From Morganella morganii H1r (GTDB lineage: Bacteria; Pseudomonadota; Gammaproteobacteria; Enterobacterales; Enterobacteriaceae), in contig NZ_AYMP01000049.1 of the NCBI RefSeq assembly GCF_000633515.1, positions 1-64,000 of the forward strand: 64,000 bases of DNA. The letters are read 5' to 3'. Positions 8,885-19,013 of this stretch are shown here, one piece after another. Under the pieces are notes generated by a model. The model searched no databases and was not told the origin of the DNA. It was given only the letters and a program-made list of their open reading frames with translations. Positions within the stretch are counted from its first letter, which is position 1. Every line of letters starts with the position of its first letter. The position numbers and the translations under genes are program-made.

Positions 8885-8918
8885 AAAAAGTTCTGGTCAG
8901 TGACCAGAACTTTTTTTA
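8885..8918. terminator. Bidirectional terminator between mlaA and fadL
   Basis: AAAAAAGTTCTGGTCA followed by TGACCAGAACTTTTTTT forms a nearly perfect hairpin with a T run on both strands. It serves the convergent mlaA and fadL genes. Confidence 0.9.
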
Positions 8919-8936
8919 TGCATTCAGCCGGAAAAA

Positions 8937-10277
8937 TCAGAAGCTGTAGTTAAAGTTAACGCCGTATAACCAGGCTTTACCGGAGGAGCTGAATTCGTAA
9001 TTTGGTAATTGCAGGTTCGGATTACCCAATTTGCCTCCGATAGTTGCAAGCTGATCTTTACTCATCAGCGGCTCAGAAATATTAACTTTACGTCCGTGCA
9101 TATAAGCAACGCCGACATCAACAGAGGCATCTTTGTTAAAGGCGTAGGTTGAACCCAGGCTGAACCAGATACGATCCTGATCCGGAATAGAAATGGAACG
9201 GTTGTTCGCCGGAACCGGACTGTCATCAAAGGCAATACCACCACGGAAAGTCCAGTTATCGTCATGATAATAGGTGGTACCTAATGCCACGCGGTAGGCA
9301 TTTTTGAAACCTTCATGTTTTTCAAACAGGACGTCACCGTTGCCTTTATCTGTCGCTTTCAGTTCCCGGAATGAATCCCAGCCGGTGTAAGCAAAGGTAT
9401 AATGAACCGCCCATTTTGGTGCAACGCGGTGATAAGCGGAGAATTCCCAGATATCCGGTAAATTCAGATCCAGTTTACCTTTGGTGGAGCGGTCAACCAG
9501 ACCCGGAATGTTTTGGGTGAAATCACCGTCTTTAAATTTCACAGTGACTTTAGAGCGGTAAGTCAGACTGAAACGGTTATCTTTATCCAGCTCATATAAC
9601 ATCCCCGCATTCCAGCCGTAACCCCAGCCATCACCTTTCAGTTTGGCGAGGTTAGAGTTTGCAGGAATTTTTGCTAACGCAGGATTTTTGGTCAGTCCGG
9701 CTGCAACCTGGCCTAACTCACCGGTATGACGCGAAATTTCCGCATCAGCGTAAACCGCATTCAACCCCAGACCAAAGCTGAAATTGTCATTCAGACGGTA
9801 AGCACCGGCCACGTTAAAGTTGGCAGTAACGAGATCGGTTTTCCCGCCGATAGCACCGGCGGAGTAATTATCTTTGAACTCAGTTGCCAGGCCGAAGTTT
9901 GTGGTGGTTGATGCGCCGACTGACCATTTTTCATTAATCGGCATAATAAAATGCAGATTCGGGACAACCGCGCTTGGTGCGATATCTTTGGCATCCGTGC
10001 TGTTACCGGTCAGCGGGGACTTGCCGCTGATATCCACTGACGGATTGATCATGATCGCACCGGCGGACATGGACGGGCGATCAAATAATGTCATTGCTGC
10101 CGGGTTGCGGCTGCCGACGCTGGCATCGTCTGCCACGGCACCTTCCCCTGAAAACGCACGTCCGAGTGCAGACGTGGAATACTCATTTAATTGAAAACCC
10201 GCCGCAAAAGCCTGAGTCGCTGTTAATGAAACTGCCACTGCAAGTGCTGAACGAGTGAACAGGTTTTTCTGGTTCAT
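8937..10277 (-). CDS. fadL: FadL, outer-membrane long-chain fatty acid transporter
   Basis: A 446-residue beta-barrel precursor, the same length as E. coli FadL. The signal peptide [25 protein letters not shown] is followed by mature [37 protein letters not shown], the N-terminal hatch with the conserved NPA motif. Alternating barrel strands continue to the C-terminal aromatic YGVNFNYSF. It imports exogenous long-chain fatty acids for beta-oxidation by lateral diffusion. I place the start at the ATG at 10277 (GAGGG ribosome-binding site) rather than at an in-frame TTG two codons earlier. A FadR operator-like sequence lies about 85 bases upstream. Confidence 0.96.
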   Translation of the reverse strand: MNQKNLFTRSALAVAVSLTATQAFAAGFQLNEYSTSALGRAFSGEGAVADDASVGSRNPAAMTLFDRPSMSAGAIMINPSVDISGKSPLTGNSTDAKDIAPSAVVPNLHFIMPINEKWSVGASTTTNFGLATEFKDNYSAGAIGGKTDLVTANFNVAGAYRLNDNFSFGLGLNAVYADAEISRHTGELGQVAAGLTKNPALAKIPANSNLAKLKGDGWGYGWNAGMLYELDKDNRFSLTYRSKVTVKFKDGDFTQNIPGLVDRSTKGKLDLNLPDIWEFSAYHRVAPKWAVHYTFAYTGWDSFRELKATDKGNGDVLFEKHEGFKNAYRVALGTTYYHDDNWTFRGGIAFDDSPVPANNRSISIPDQDRIWFSLGSTYAFNKDASVDVGVAYMHGRKVNISEPLMSKDQLATIGGKLGNPNLQLPNYEFSSSGKAWLYGVNFNYSF

Positions 10278-10615
10278 GACCAAAACCCTCTTGTTTATTT
10301 TGTTTATGTACTACTTTGGTAGTTAGAAGTAGCGCTGGATTGTATGTTTGCTTGTGGATATGACAAATCAGACCAGTTGACAGAGTATAGAATCAGTACA
10401 CTGAAATGTTATTTTTTTGTACAAAAATAAGCGAATTGAGATGTAAAAATGAGATTTGAATAACAAAAGTTTAACAATAACGTGATTTTTAAACGCAAAA
10501 AGTGGCTTTAGCCCGAGTAGATCAAACAATAGATTGAATTTTTATGGTTTACTTTGATAAATGGTATGATTCAGTACTAAGACTGCAGGCTATTTTTAAC
10601 TAACGGGAGACTGAA
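10278..10615. promoter_or_regulatory. Divergent fadL/yfcZ control region
   Basis: This 338-base AT-rich spacer holds no gene that I can support. It contains the FadR-like operator at 10362-10378 and presumably promoters in both directions. The half nearer yfcZ is notably A/T-rich and shows no clear repeated elements. Confidence 0.6.
10362..10378 (-). promoter_or_regulatory. FadR operator for fadL
   Basis: The minus strand reads AACTGGTCTGATTTGTC. This matches the recalled FadR consensus AACTGGTCNGACNTGTT at all but two specified positions. FadR with no acyl-CoA bound represses fadL in E. coli, so the same control is expected here. Confidence 0.8.
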
Positions 10616-10912
10616 ATGGCTGACGAAAAAAAACTGTGCAGCGCAGAAGAAACCGCGGCATGCTGCTGTGTGGATGTAGGCACGATTATTGATAACGAAA
10701 GCTGCACCTCTTCTTTCGAGCGCGTATTTGCATCTAAAGCAGACGCTGAGCAGATGATGGCAGCACTGACTGCCAAAGCAAATGCAGCAGCATCTGAACC
10801 ATGTAAAATCCACAGCGAATATAAAGAAACCGCTGACGGCGTCGAGCTGAAAGCGGATTTCACTTTCAGCTGCCAGGCTGAAACACTGATCTTTGAACTG
10901 GGTCTGCGTTAA
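10616..10912 (+). CDS. yfcZ: YfcZ/YiiS family small protein
   Basis: A 98-residue cytosolic protein related to E. coli YfcZ. Shared stretches are ACCCVDVGTIIDNESCTSSF (E. coli CCCMDVGTIMDNSDCTASY), the repeated alanine/glutamate helix in the middle and the C-terminal FSCQAETLIFELGLR. Six cysteines include a CCC cluster at about residues 16-18, which suggests metal or redox chemistry, but the function is unknown. The gene lies between fadL and fadI as in E. coli. A GGGAG ribosome-binding site precedes the ATG and an intrinsic terminator follows. Confidence 0.9.
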   Translation: MADEKKLCSAEETAACCCVDVGTIIDNESCTSSFERVFASKADAEQMMAALTAKANAAASEPCKIHSEYKETADGVELKADFTFSCQAETLIFELGLR

Positions 10913-10942
10913 TTCACCAGAACAATACGCAAACTGAATTCA

Positions 10943-10972
10943 GGCCTCCGGTGAATACGGGGGCTTTTTTTA
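10943..10972 (+). terminator. Intrinsic terminator after yfcZ
   Basis: GCCTCCG and CGGGGGC pair across the loop GTGAATA (one G-U), followed directly by TTTTTTT. Confidence 0.85.
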
Positions 10973-11066
10973 TCGTCTTTTTGTTATAAAAAGTTTATTT
11001 CCCTGAGCCACCTCGCAGTTTTCAGCTAACCGTATTGCGTGAATGCAACATGATGTTAACAATGTC

Positions 11067-11083
11067 AGCAGGTCAGACCACCG
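11067..11083 (+). promoter_or_regulatory. FadR operator upstream of fadI-fadJ
   Basis: AGCAGGTCAGACCACCG lies 40 bases before the fadI start. In this orientation it fits AACANGTCNGACCAGTT over the central 12 positions and departs from it at the right end. E. coli fadIJ is repressed by FadR, so the position agrees with known regulation. Confidence 0.7.
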
Positions 11084-11122
11084 GCAGTTCGTGATAACCT
11101 CTCATCATGTAAGGATGAACGA

Positions 11123-12415
11123 ATGAAGCAGGCACAGGCAGAACGCATTGCAATTGTTGACGGATTACGGACGCCGTTTGCCCGGCAGTCCACGGTATAC
11201 CGTGATATCCCGGCGGTTGAACTTGGCCGGGCGGTGGTGCAGGAACTTCTTTTTCGTCAGTCATTTCCGGCAGAACTGGTTGACCTTGTCGTTTTCGGCC
11301 AGGTGATCCAAATGCCGGCCGCGCCCAATATTGCCCGTGAAATTGTGCTCAGCACCCAGTTGCCGGTGACCACCGATGCGTATTCGGTGACCCGCGCCTG
11401 TGCCACCAGTTTTCAGGCCATTGCCAATGCGGCACAGGCGATACAGTGCGGTCAGAATAAAATCGCGGTAGCGGGCGGGGCGGACTCTGCGTCGGTGCTT
11501 CCGATCGGCGTGTCGCGCAAACTGGCGGGAGTATTGCTGGATCTCAGTAAAGCCCGGAAATTATCGCAGAAACTCAGGTTACTGGCCTCATTGCGGCCGC
11601 GTGACCTCCTGCCGGTTGCCCCGGCGGTAGCGGAGTATTCCACCGGCCTGCGCATGGGCGATACCGCCGAACAAATGGCAAAACGTTACCATATCAGCCG
11701 TCAGGAACAGGATACATTTGCCCACCAGTCACATCAGGCCGCCACACAGGCGTGGACATCAGGTGTCCTGCGCGATGAGGTGATGACAGCCCGTTTCCCG
11801 CCGTTCAGTCAGGTTTGTGAAGAAGATAATACTTTACGGAAAAATTCACTGCCCTGCAGCTATGCACAACTGAAACCGGCATTTGATAAACGTCACGGCA
11901 CGGTGACCGCGGCAAACAGCACACCACTGACTGACGGTGCGGCAGCTGTATTGATGATGACCGAAACCCGCGCCCGTCAACTCGGGCTGACACCGCTGGG
12001 TTTTCTGCGCAGTTATGCATTTACGGGCAACGCTGTGCAGGAAGATATGCTGCTGGGACCGTCGTATGCCGCACCGCTGGCACTTGATCGTGCCGGGCTG
12101 ACATTATCTGACCTGACACTGATTGATATGCATGAAGCTTTTGCAGCCCAGGTTCTGACTAACCTGCATTGTTTTGCCAGCGGGGACTTTGCCCGCGAAA
12201 AACTCAACCGGACATCGGCAATTGGTGAAGTGGACCCGGCGCGGTTTAATGTACTTGGCGGGTCAATTGCCTACGGGCATCCTTTTGCGGCTACCGGTGC
12301 CCGGATGGTGACGCAGACATTACGCGAGTTACAGCGGCGGGGCGGCGGTTTTGCAATGACCACGGCCTGTGCGGCGGGCGGACTCGGCGCGGCGATGATC
12401 TGGGAAACAGAATAA
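11123..12415 (+). CDS. fadI: FadI, 3-ketoacyl-CoA thiolase (anaerobic beta-oxidation)
   Basis: A 430-residue thiolase, close to the 436 residues of E. coli FadI. The acylation cysteine is C93 in [18 protein letters not shown]. The catalytic histidines lie in [11 protein letters not shown] and [17 protein letters not shown], and the second catalytic cysteine in [13 protein letters not shown]. It cleaves 3-ketoacyl-CoA with CoA to give acetyl-CoA and a shortened acyl-CoA. A good AAGGA ribosome-binding site precedes the ATG, and fadJ follows 12 bases later. Together they form the FadIJ complex, which in E. coli works mainly without oxygen. The N-terminal [21 protein letters not shown] matches FadI better than FadA. 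Confidence 0.95.
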   Translation: MKQAQAERIAIVDGLRTPFARQSTVYRDIPAVELGRAVVQELLFRQSFPAELVDLVVFGQVIQMPAAPNIAREIVLSTQLPVTTDAYSVTRACATSFQAIANAAQAIQCGQNKIAVAGGADSASVLPIGVSRKLAGVLLDLSKARKLSQKLRLLASLRPRDLLPVAPAVAEYSTGLRMGDTAEQMAKRYHISRQEQDTFAHQSHQAATQAWTSGVLRDEVMTARFPPFSQVCEEDNTLRKNSLPCSYAQLKPAFDKRHGTVTAANSTPLTDGAAAVLMMTETRARQLGLTPLGFLRSYAFTGNAVQEDMLLGPSYAAPLALDRAGLTLSDLTLIDMHEAFAAQVLTNLHCFASGDFAREKLNRTSAIGEVDPARFNVLGGSIAYGHPFAATGARMVTQTLRELQRRGGGFAMTTACAAGGLGAAMIWETE

Positions 12416-12427
12416 GACGGGAGACTG

Positions 12428-14581
12428 ATGATGACACAACATGATGAAACACCTTCTGCCTTCCGCCTGACTGTGCGTCCGGATCACACCGGGGTCATCA
12501 CGATTGATGTCCCGGGTGAAAAAGTGAATACTCTGAAGGCGGAGTTTGCCGCACAGTTTGAGGCCGTACTGCGTGATGCCCGGCAAATTCCGGGATTACG
12601 GGCAATGGTGATTATCTCCGGTAAGCCGGATACGTTCATCGCCGGTGCGGACATTCATATGATCGCCGGATGTACAGAGGCCGCACAGGCGCAGGCACTG
12701 TCTGAATCCGGGCAGCGGTTATTTAACCTGATTGAAAACTATCCGCTGCCGGTGGTGGCAGCGATTCACGGCAGTTGTCTCGGCGGCGGGCTGGAACTGG
12801 CGATGGCCTGTCACAGCCGTGTTGTTACTGACAGCGATAAAACCCGGCTCGGGCTGCCCGAAGTTCAGCTGGGGTTGTTACCCGGTTCCGGTGGGACACA
12901 ACGTCTTCCTGCTTTGGTCGGGCTGGTGGCTGCACTGGATATGATGCTGACCGGGCGGCAGTTGCGGGCAAAACAGGCGGTTAAAATGCGCCTGGCTGAT
13001 GATATTGTTCCGCCGGATATTTTACTGGAAACCGCGGTGGCCCGTGCTTTGTCGGCAAACCCGGCACAGCGGGCTCCGGTACCTTTCCGGCAGAAGACGG
13101 AAAAAATGAAGGGGCTGCGGGATATCATTTTCCGTATGACCCGCAAACAGGTTCGCCGCCGCAGTGGCGGACATTACCCGGCAGCCGGACAGATTATTGA
13201 CGTGGTGCAGTGCGGCCTGGAAAAAGGCCGTGAGGCCGGGTTTAAAGCCGAAGCCGCTGCATTCGGTAAACTGGCGGTCACTCCGGTATCCGGTGCACTC
13301 CGTCATCTCTTTTTTGCTTCAACAGCACTGAAAAAAGAGTCTGCCGATGGGGTAAAACCCGCAGAACTGCATCATGTGGCGGTGCTGGGCGGCGGGCTGA
13401 TGGGGGCAGGGATTGCCACGATTACCCGTCAGCGTGCGGGGTTACCGGTCAGAATCAAAGATGTTTCGCAGGATGGGGTAAATAAAGCACTGGCTTTTTT
13501 CTGGCAGCACCTGAGCAAACAGGTTAAACGCAGACGGCTCTCCCCGCGTGAGCGGACACACATGATGAGTGGTATGGCCGGCACCACGGATTACCGGGGA
13601 TTTCATCATATTGATTTTGTGGCGGAAGCGGTTTTCGAATCTCTGGCACTCAAACAACAGATGATTGCTGAGATCGAGGCAGTGACATCACCGGATACTA
13701 TTTTTGCCTCAAACACCTCGTCACTGCCAATCCGTAATATTGCCGCGAAGGCATCACGGCCTGAAAAAGTGATTGGTTTGCATTATTTCAGCCCTGCCGA
13801 AAAAATGCCGCTGGCGGAAATTATCCCCCATGAAGGCACAGATGCTGTGACACTGGCAACCACGTTGCAACTGGCACGAAGACAGGGGAAAACAGCGATT
13901 GTGGTCGGTGATAAAGCCGGATTTTATGTTAACCGGATTCTGGCACCGTATATTACGGAAGCACTGCGTTGCCTGACGGAAGGTGAACCGCCGGAAAAAA
14001 TTGATAAGGCACTGACTGATTTCGGTTTTCCGATAGGGCCGGTAGCACTGCTGGACGAAGTGGGCATTGATGTCGGCACAAAAATTATGCCGGTGCTGGA
14101 AGCCGCATTTGGTGAGCGGTTTGCACTGCCGCCGCAGCTGGATGCGCTTTTCCGTGACAACCGGCTGGGCAGGAAAAACAAACGCGGATTTTATGATTAT
14201 ACACCATTGCCGTGGTGGAAACGCTGTGGCCGAAAAGCGCCGCGTAAAGCGGATAAAGCGATTTATCCGCTGCTGGGTATCACCGCGCAGGAGCGCCTGA
14301 CAGCACAGGAAATTACAGAACGCTGCCTGATGATGATGTTAAATGAGGCGGTCAGGGCGCTGGATGAACAGGTTATCCGTTCACCGGCGGACGGGGATAT
14401 CGGTGCGGTATTTGGTATCGGATTTCCGCCATTCCTCGGCGGACCGTTTTACTATATGGACAGTATGTCAGCGGTCGTTATGACTGAAAAACTGACGGCA
14501 CTGGCTGCCCGTTACGGTGATCGCTTCACGCCGTGTGAGGCATTACAGCAACGGGCTGCGGATAACCGCCGTTTTTACTGA
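12428..14581 (+). CDS. fadJ: FadJ, fused enoyl-CoA hydratase / 3-hydroxyacyl-CoA dehydrogenase
   Basis: A 717-residue multifunctional protein, close to E. coli FadJ (714). The N-terminal crotonase domain (about residues 10-200) contains VNTLKAEF, FIAGADIHMIAG and the oxyanion loop HGSCLGGGLELAMACHSRV with GLPEVQLGLLPGSGGTQRL. A linker precedes the Rossmann domain starting near residue 318 (VAVLGGGLMGAGIATI). The dehydrogenase shows ASNTSSLPI and the catalytic histidine in GLHYFSPAEKMPL. C-terminal halves carry GDKAGFYVNRIL. It hydrates enoyl-CoA and oxidises the hydroxyacyl-CoA, feeding FadI. Two adjacent ATG codons follow a GGGAG ribosome-binding site. It is in an operon with fadI under probable FadR control. 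Confidence 0.96.
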   Translation: MMTQHDETPSAFRLTVRPDHTGVITIDVPGEKVNTLKAEFAAQFEAVLRDARQIPGLRAMVIISGKPDTFIAGADIHMIAGCTEAAQAQALSESGQRLFNLIENYPLPVVAAIHGSCLGGGLELAMACHSRVVTDSDKTRLGLPEVQLGLLPGSGGTQRLPALVGLVAALDMMLTGRQLRAKQAVKMRLADDIVPPDILLETAVARALSANPAQRAPVPFRQKTEKMKGLRDIIFRMTRKQVRRRSGGHYPAAGQIIDVVQCGLEKGREAGFKAEAAAFGKLAVTPVSGALRHLFFASTALKKESADGVKPAELHHVAVLGGGLMGAGIATITRQRAGLPVRIKDVSQDGVNKALAFFWQHLSKQVKRRRLSPRERTHMMSGMAGTTDYRGFHHIDFVAEAVFESLALKQQMIAEIEAVTSPDTIFASNTSSLPIRNIAAKASRPEKVIGLHYFSPAEKMPLAEIIPHEGTDAVTLATTLQLARRQGKTAIVVGDKAGFYVNRILAPYITEALRCLTEGEPPEKIDKALTDFGFPIGPVALLDEVGIDVGTKIMPVLEAAFGERFALPPQLDALFRDNRLGRKNKRGFYDYTPLPWWKRCGRKAPRKADKAIYPLLGITAQERLTAQEITERCLMMMLNEAVRALDEQVIRSPADGDIGAVFGIGFPPFLGGPFYYMDSMSAVVMTEKLTALAARYGDRFTPCEALQQRAADNRRFY

Positions 14582-14826
14582 GAAAGTGCGGTGAAGTCAC
14601 CGGGAACACGGAGCGGTTGTTTCATTTTCCTGAACAGGTTCTGAACAAAATTCAGGTTTATCTCTGTGCTGAATCATTTTAATTATGATTAATTTGAGGC
14701 AGAATGCCTTTCACCTCCCCCGACGGGGACACAGAAATAACGATAATTTTAAACAGACCATTCTTTGATGTGATACGGCCCGGGGATTCAGACATGACCG
14801 TATCCGTCCTGTTCAGACGGTGACGT

Positions 14827-15297
14827 ATGCAAGTTCTTATTATGCGACATGGCGATGCTGCTTTGCAGGCCGCCAGTGATTCAGTCCGGCCCCTGACCGC
14901 AAAAGGGATAACAGATTCCCGTTGCATGGCAAAATGGCTCGCCGGGCAGCACGTTCAGATTGATACCGTTCTGGTCAGCCCGTATCTGCGGGCAGAGCAG
15001 ACACTGACCGAAATCCGTGATGCGCTGAGTTTACCGGCTCAGGAAGAGGTGATGCCGGGACTGACGCCTTCCGGGAATGCGGAGAGCGTGGCAGATTATA
15101 TCCGTTTTCTGGCGGAAGAGGGGCACAAAGGGGTGCTGGTGGTATCGCATCTTCCGCTGGTCGGTTATCTGGTGGCGGCATTGTGTCCGCAGGAAACCGC
15201 ACCGATGTTTGCAACATCGTCTGTTGCCTGTATTGAACTGGATGATGACGGACGCGGCGCACTGCTCTGGCACCGCGGTCCCGGGCAGATTGACTGA
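14827..15297 (+). CDS. sixA: SixA, phosphohistidine phosphatase
   Basis: A 156-residue single-domain histidine phosphatase (E. coli 161). The catalytic R7-H8-G9 motif is in QVLIMRHGDAA and a second histidine is in VVSHLPLVGYLV. It dephosphorylates histidine phosphotransfer proteins; in E. coli it acts on ArcB and on the nitrogen-related PTS protein NPr. It ends immediately beside the convergent smrB gene with no spacer, so the two transcripts must overlap at their 3' ends. The neighbourhood fadJ-sixA-smrB-prmB-aroC is the same as in E. coli. Confidence 0.95.
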   Translation: MQVLIMRHGDAALQAASDSVRPLTAKGITDSRCMAKWLAGQHVQIDTVLVSPYLRAEQTLTEIRDALSLPAQEEVMPGLTPSGNAESVADYIRFLAEEGHKGVLVVSHLPLVGYLVAALCPQETAPMFATSSVACIELDDDGRGALLWHRGPGQID

Positions 15298-15843
15298 TTA
15301 CTCGCGCCGGGCGGTTTCAGCAATCTCAATCAGAAGCAGTAATGCGGCAGTGCCGCCCCATTCCTTAGGGGCCTGGTGAAAGGCGATCACATCCGGGTGT
15401 TGTGCCAGCCATAACGGTGTTTGTTGTTTCAGTACATGCTTGCCGTGTCCGTGCATAATACAGACACAATAGGTATTTTCGCGGCGTGCTGCGGCTATCA
15501 GTGCACCAATTTCCTGCTTGGCCTGAAGCTGAGTCAGCCCGTGGAGATCCAAAAACAGCTCCGGTACATAATCCCCGCGACGCAGTTTTTTCAGCTCATA
15601 CGGGCTGGCATTTTCCCGCAGATAGCGCGCCGGGCCGTCCATATCCAGGTTCGGGCGATATTCATCAGAGAAATAGAAACTGGCATCAACCTGATCCTGT
15701 AACAGCCGTTCAGGCGCAATTTTTGTCACACCAGCCCGTGATTTCGGATGCACCACAATATCCTGTCTGATTTTACGTGTCCCGCTGATGGCCTCTTTAA
15801 ACAGGTTCAGGTCATCATCAGTCAGGGGTGTCTTCTTTTTCAT
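15298..15843 (-). CDS. smrB: SmrB, collided-ribosome mRNA endonuclease (YfcN)
   Basis: A 181-residue protein with a C-terminal Smr domain. The N-terminal part (about residues 1-70) includes basic and acidic helices used for ribosome contact in the family. The Smr domain shows the DLHG motif at residues 99-102 ([13 protein letters not shown]) and HGHGK at 131-135 ([19 protein letters not shown]). In E. coli SmrB recognises collided ribosomes and cleaves the mRNA between them. The gene is convergent with sixA and divergent from prmB, as in E. coli. Confidence 0.95.
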   Translation of the reverse strand: MKKKTPLTDDDLNLFKEAISGTRKIRQDIVVHPKSRAGVTKIAPERLLQDQVDASFYFSDEYRPNLDMDGPARYLRENASPYELKKLRRGDYVPELFLDLHGLTQLQAKQEIGALIAAARRENTYCVCIMHGHGKHVLKQQTPLWLAQHPDVIAFHQAPKEWGGTAALLLLIEIAETARRE

Positions 15844-16037
15844 AACATCTCATCACTTACTATTTTCCATAGTGTAACCGATTTTTTTAAGGATGTTGAC
15901 GCTATACTGCCGGTCACCGCTGACGGGAGCCACCGGAAAATTGCCGCGCATTTCACAAGATATGCTGATTTAGCAGCGACTTCATGGCAAACTACGCTAT
16001 CAGATATCTTATTTTGTTTTACCCCGCCGGAGGCACT

Positions 16038-16967
16038 TTGGATAAAATTTACGTTGATGAAGCCGTCAGTGAGCTTCACACGCTGCAGGATATGCTGCGC
16101 TGGGCAATGAGCCGTTTTAATGCGGCCAACATTTACTATGGCCACGGTACAGATAATGCCTGGGATGAAGCCCTCCAGCTGGTACTGCCGACACTGTTTC
16201 TGCCTCTGGATTTACCCGCTGAACTGTATCAGTCCCGGCTGACCTCCTCGGAGCGTCACCGTATTGTGGAGCGCGTACTGCGCCGGATCACTGAACGTGT
16301 GCCGGTGCCGTATCTGACTAACCGTTCCTGGTTCTGCGGCCATGAATTTTATGTTGATGAGCGCGTGCTGATCCCGCGTTCACCGATTGGTGAGCTGATT
16401 AACAATCACTTTGCAGGATTGCTGGATGCAGAACCGGAAACGATTCTCGATCTCTGCACCGGCAGCGGTTGTATCGCAATTGCCTGCGCGTATGAGTTCC
16501 CGGATGCGGAAGTGGACGCGGCAGACATCTCCGCCGATGTGCTGGAAGTCACAGAAATGAACATTGAGAATCATGGCTTATCTCACCGTGTGGTGCCGAT
16601 GCGTTCAGATTTGTTCAACGATCTGCCTGCGGTGAAATATGATCTGATTGTCACCAATCCGCCGTATGTTGATGCGGAAGATATGAGTGATTTACCGGAT
16701 GAATTCCGCGTAGAACCAGAGCTGGCGCTGGCTGCAGGCAGTGACGGCCTGAAACTGGTACGCCGGATCCTCGCCAATGCGCCGGATTATATGTCAGAAG
16801 ATGCGGTGCTGATTTGTGAAGTCGGTAACAGTCAGGTACATCTGATGGCCGAATTCCCGGAAGTGCCGTTTATCTGGCTGTCGTTTGAAAACGGGGGAGA
16901 CGGTGTCTTTATGTTAACTCGTGATCAATTAGCAGAACATCATGATGCTTTTAAACTTTTCAAATAA
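16038..16967 (+). CDS. prmB: PrmB, ribosomal protein uL3 glutamine methyltransferase
   Basis: A SAM-dependent methyltransferase of 309 residues that methylates a glutamine of ribosomal protein L3. The start is a TTG at 16038 (reading [10 protein letters not shown], versus MDKIFVDEAV in E. coli), supported by GGAGG five bases upstream; the open frame extends another 18 codons but those residues have no family counterpart. The SAM fold contains [17 protein letters not shown], and the substrate glutamine-binding NPPY motif is in [19 protein letters not shown]. It stands between smrB (divergent) and aroC. It could be mistaken for PrmC, but the N-terminal domain is PrmB-like. Confidence 0.95.
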   Translation: MDKIYVDEAVSELHTLQDMLRWAMSRFNAANIYYGHGTDNAWDEALQLVLPTLFLPLDLPAELYQSRLTSSERHRIVERVLRRITERVPVPYLTNRSWFCGHEFYVDERVLIPRSPIGELINNHFAGLLDAEPETILDLCTGSGCIAIACAYEFPDAEVDAADISADVLEVTEMNIENHGLSHRVVPMRSDLFNDLPAVKYDLIVTNPPYVDAEDMSDLPDEFRVEPELALAAGSDGLKLVRRILANAPDYMSEDAVLICEVGNSQVHLMAEFPEVPFIWLSFENGGDGVFMLTRDQLAEHHDAFKLFK

Positions 16968-17046
16968 CCGTTCCTCCTGTAGGAATAGAAACATAAAAAC
17001 AGGTTAAAACCATTCACTTGCACACAATCAGAGACAGGAAAACACG

Positions 17047-18135
17047 ATGGCCGGAAACAGTATCGGCGAACTTTTTCGCGTAACCACCTTTGGTGAATCA
17101 CACGGCCCGGCGCTGGGTTGTATTGTTGACGGCGTACCGCCGGGACTGGCGCTGACCGAGGCTGATATGCAGGCAGATCTCGACCGCCGCCGTCCGGGCA
17201 CATCCCGCTATACCACGCAGCGCCGTGAGCCGGATCAGGTCAGAATTCTGTCAGGGGTATTTGAAGGAAAAACCACCGGAACCAGTATCGGGCTGCTGAT
17301 TGAAAATACCGATCAGCGCTCACAGGATTACGGTGCCATCAAAGATCTCTTCCGGCCGGGGCATGCGGATTACACCTATGAGCAGAAGTACGGCTTTCGG
17401 GATTACCGCGGCGGCGGCCGCTCATCTGCCCGTGAAACGGCGATGCGCGTAGCGGCCGGGGCGATTGCCAAAAAGTATCTGCATGAGAAATTCGGTGTGA
17501 CAGTCCGGGCCTGTCTGACCCAGATGGGGGATATCAAATGTGATATCCGCGACTGGGCACTGGCGGAGCAAAATCCGTTTTTCTGTCCTGATGAACGTCA
17601 GCTGGAGGCGCTGGATGAATTACTGCGCGGCCTGAAAAAAGAGGGGGATTCCATCGGTGCGAAAGTCACGGTAGTGGCGGAAAACGTCCCGGCGGGTCTG
17701 GGTGAACCGGTCTTTGATCGTCTGGATGCGGATCTGTCGCATGCGCTGATGAGCATCAACGCGGTGAAAGGTGTCGAAATCGGGGATGGATTCGGTGTGG
17801 TTAACCTCAAAGGCAGCGAAAACCGGGATGAAATTTATCAGACCGGTTTTACCAGCAATCACGCGGGCGGCATTCTCGGCGGCATCAGCAGCGGCCAGCC
17901 AATCATCGCACATATTGCCCTGAAACCGACTTCATCGATTACCGTTCCCGGTAATACGCTGAACCGGCAGGGCGAAGAGGTGGCAATGATCACCAAAGGG
18001 CGTCATGACCCCTGTGTCGGGATACGTGCTGTGCCGATTGCCGAAGCAATGACCGCGATTGTGCTGCTCGATCACCTTCTGCGTCACCGCGGACAATGTG
18101 CGGATGTCACGCCGCCGTTACCGGCCTGGTCATGA
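17047..18135 (+). CDS. aroC: Chorismate synthase AroC
   Basis: A 362-residue enzyme (E. coli 361) that converts 5-enolpyruvylshikimate 3-phosphate to chorismate using reduced FMN, the last common step of aromatic synthesis. Signatures are [19 protein letters not shown] near the N-terminus, [40 protein letters not shown] in the middle (with catalytic His and Arg residues), and [19 protein letters not shown] near the end. AGGA precedes the ATG. A terminator-like hairpin separates it from yfcA; the mepA gene found next to aroC in E. coli is absent. Confidence 0.98.
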   Translation: MAGNSIGELFRVTTFGESHGPALGCIVDGVPPGLALTEADMQADLDRRRPGTSRYTTQRREPDQVRILSGVFEGKTTGTSIGLLIENTDQRSQDYGAIKDLFRPGHADYTYEQKYGFRDYRGGGRSSARETAMRVAAGAIAKKYLHEKFGVTVRACLTQMGDIKCDIRDWALAEQNPFFCPDERQLEALDELLRGLKKEGDSIGAKVTVVAENVPAGLGEPVFDRLDADLSHALMSINAVKGVEIGDGFGVVNLKGSENRDEIYQTGFTSNHAGGILGGISSGQPIIAHIALKPTSSITVPGNTLNRQGEEVAMITKGRHDPCVGIRAVPIAEAMTAIVLLDHLLRHRGQCADVTPPLPAWS

Positions 18136-18147
18136 TTTAAACAGACG

Positions 18148-18175
18148 TCCCGGGTATTGTGCCCGGGATTTTATT
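18148..18175 (+). terminator. Terminator between aroC and yfcA
   Basis: TCCCGGG and CCCGGGA pair around TATTGTG and are followed by TTTTATT. The ribosome-binding site of yfcA lies directly downstream, so it may be leaky. Confidence 0.7.
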
Positions 18176-18187
18176 GGCAGGTAAAAA

Positions 18188-18988
18188 ATGGAATGGTTTC
18201 AGTTCGGTGTTGAAATCTATGTATTGCTGTTCTTTGTTGCGCTGATTGCCGGGTTTATTGATGCGATTGCCGGCGGCGGCGGATTACTGACAATCCCGGC
18301 GCTGCTGGCTGTCGGCGTACCGCCGGTGCAGGCACTGGCGACCAACAAATTACAGGCGGTCGGCGGCTCGTTCTCTGCCAGTTTCTATTTTGTCCGGCGC
18401 AAAGCGGTGGATCTTGTGGGGCAACGGGTGCCGATAATGATGACGCTGATTGGCGCTGTTATCGGTTCCGGGCTGGTGCAGTTTGTGAATCCGGAATTCC
18501 TCCGCCAGTTGCTGCCGCTGCTGGTAATCGCCATCGGCCTTTATTTCCTGCTGACACCCTCCATCGGTGCTGCTGACCAGAAACAGCGCCTGATGCCGTT
18601 TGCCTTCGGCTGTACCGCCGGTATCGGCATTGGTTTTTATGACGGTGTTTTCGGGCCGGGCGCGGGCTCTTTCTACGCCCTGGCGTATGTGACCCTGGCC
18701 GGTTTTAACCTGGCGAAAGCCACGGCTCACGCCAAAGTGCTGAACTTTGCCTCCAACGTCGGTTCACTCTCATTCTTTATTTTCAGCGGTCATGTTATCT
18801 GGCTGATGGGCTTTGCCATGCTGGGCGGACAACTTATCGGCGCCCGCCTCGGTGCCCGTATGGTGCTGAGCCGCGGACAAAAACTGATCCGGCCGATGCT
18901 GGTAACTGTCTCTTTCCTGATGAGCATCAAACTGATTTATGACAATCACGGCGATACTATCAGTACGTGGCTGTCTCAGCTTTTTTAA
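18188..18988 (+). CDS. yfcA: YfcA, TSUP/TauE-SafE family membrane permease
   Basis: A 266-residue integral membrane protein of the TauE/SafE (DUF81) family. It has about eight hydrophobic segments. Typical repeats are AGFIDAIAGGGGLLTIPALLAVGVPPVQALATNKLQAVGGS near the N-terminus and the matching half-repeat GIGFYDGVFGPGAGSFYALAYV...ATAHAKVLNFASNVGSL from about residue 140. The family is linked to export or import of sulfur-containing anions or organic acids, but the E. coli YfcA substrate is not established. It is followed by epmC, as in E. coli. Confidence 0.92.
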   Translation: MEWFQFGVEIYVLLFFVALIAGFIDAIAGGGGLLTIPALLAVGVPPVQALATNKLQAVGGSFSASFYFVRRKAVDLVGQRVPIMMTLIGAVIGSGLVQFVNPEFLRQLLPLLVIAIGLYFLLTPSIGAADQKQRLMPFAFGCTAGIGIGFYDGVFGPGAGSFYALAYVTLAGFNLAKATAHAKVLNFASNVGSLSFFIFSGHVIWLMGFAMLGGQLIGARLGARMVLSRGQKLIRPMLVTVSFLMSIKLIYDNHGDTISTWLSQLF

Positions 18989-19013
18989 TTTTTATTAGTG
19001 GTTTATATAATCA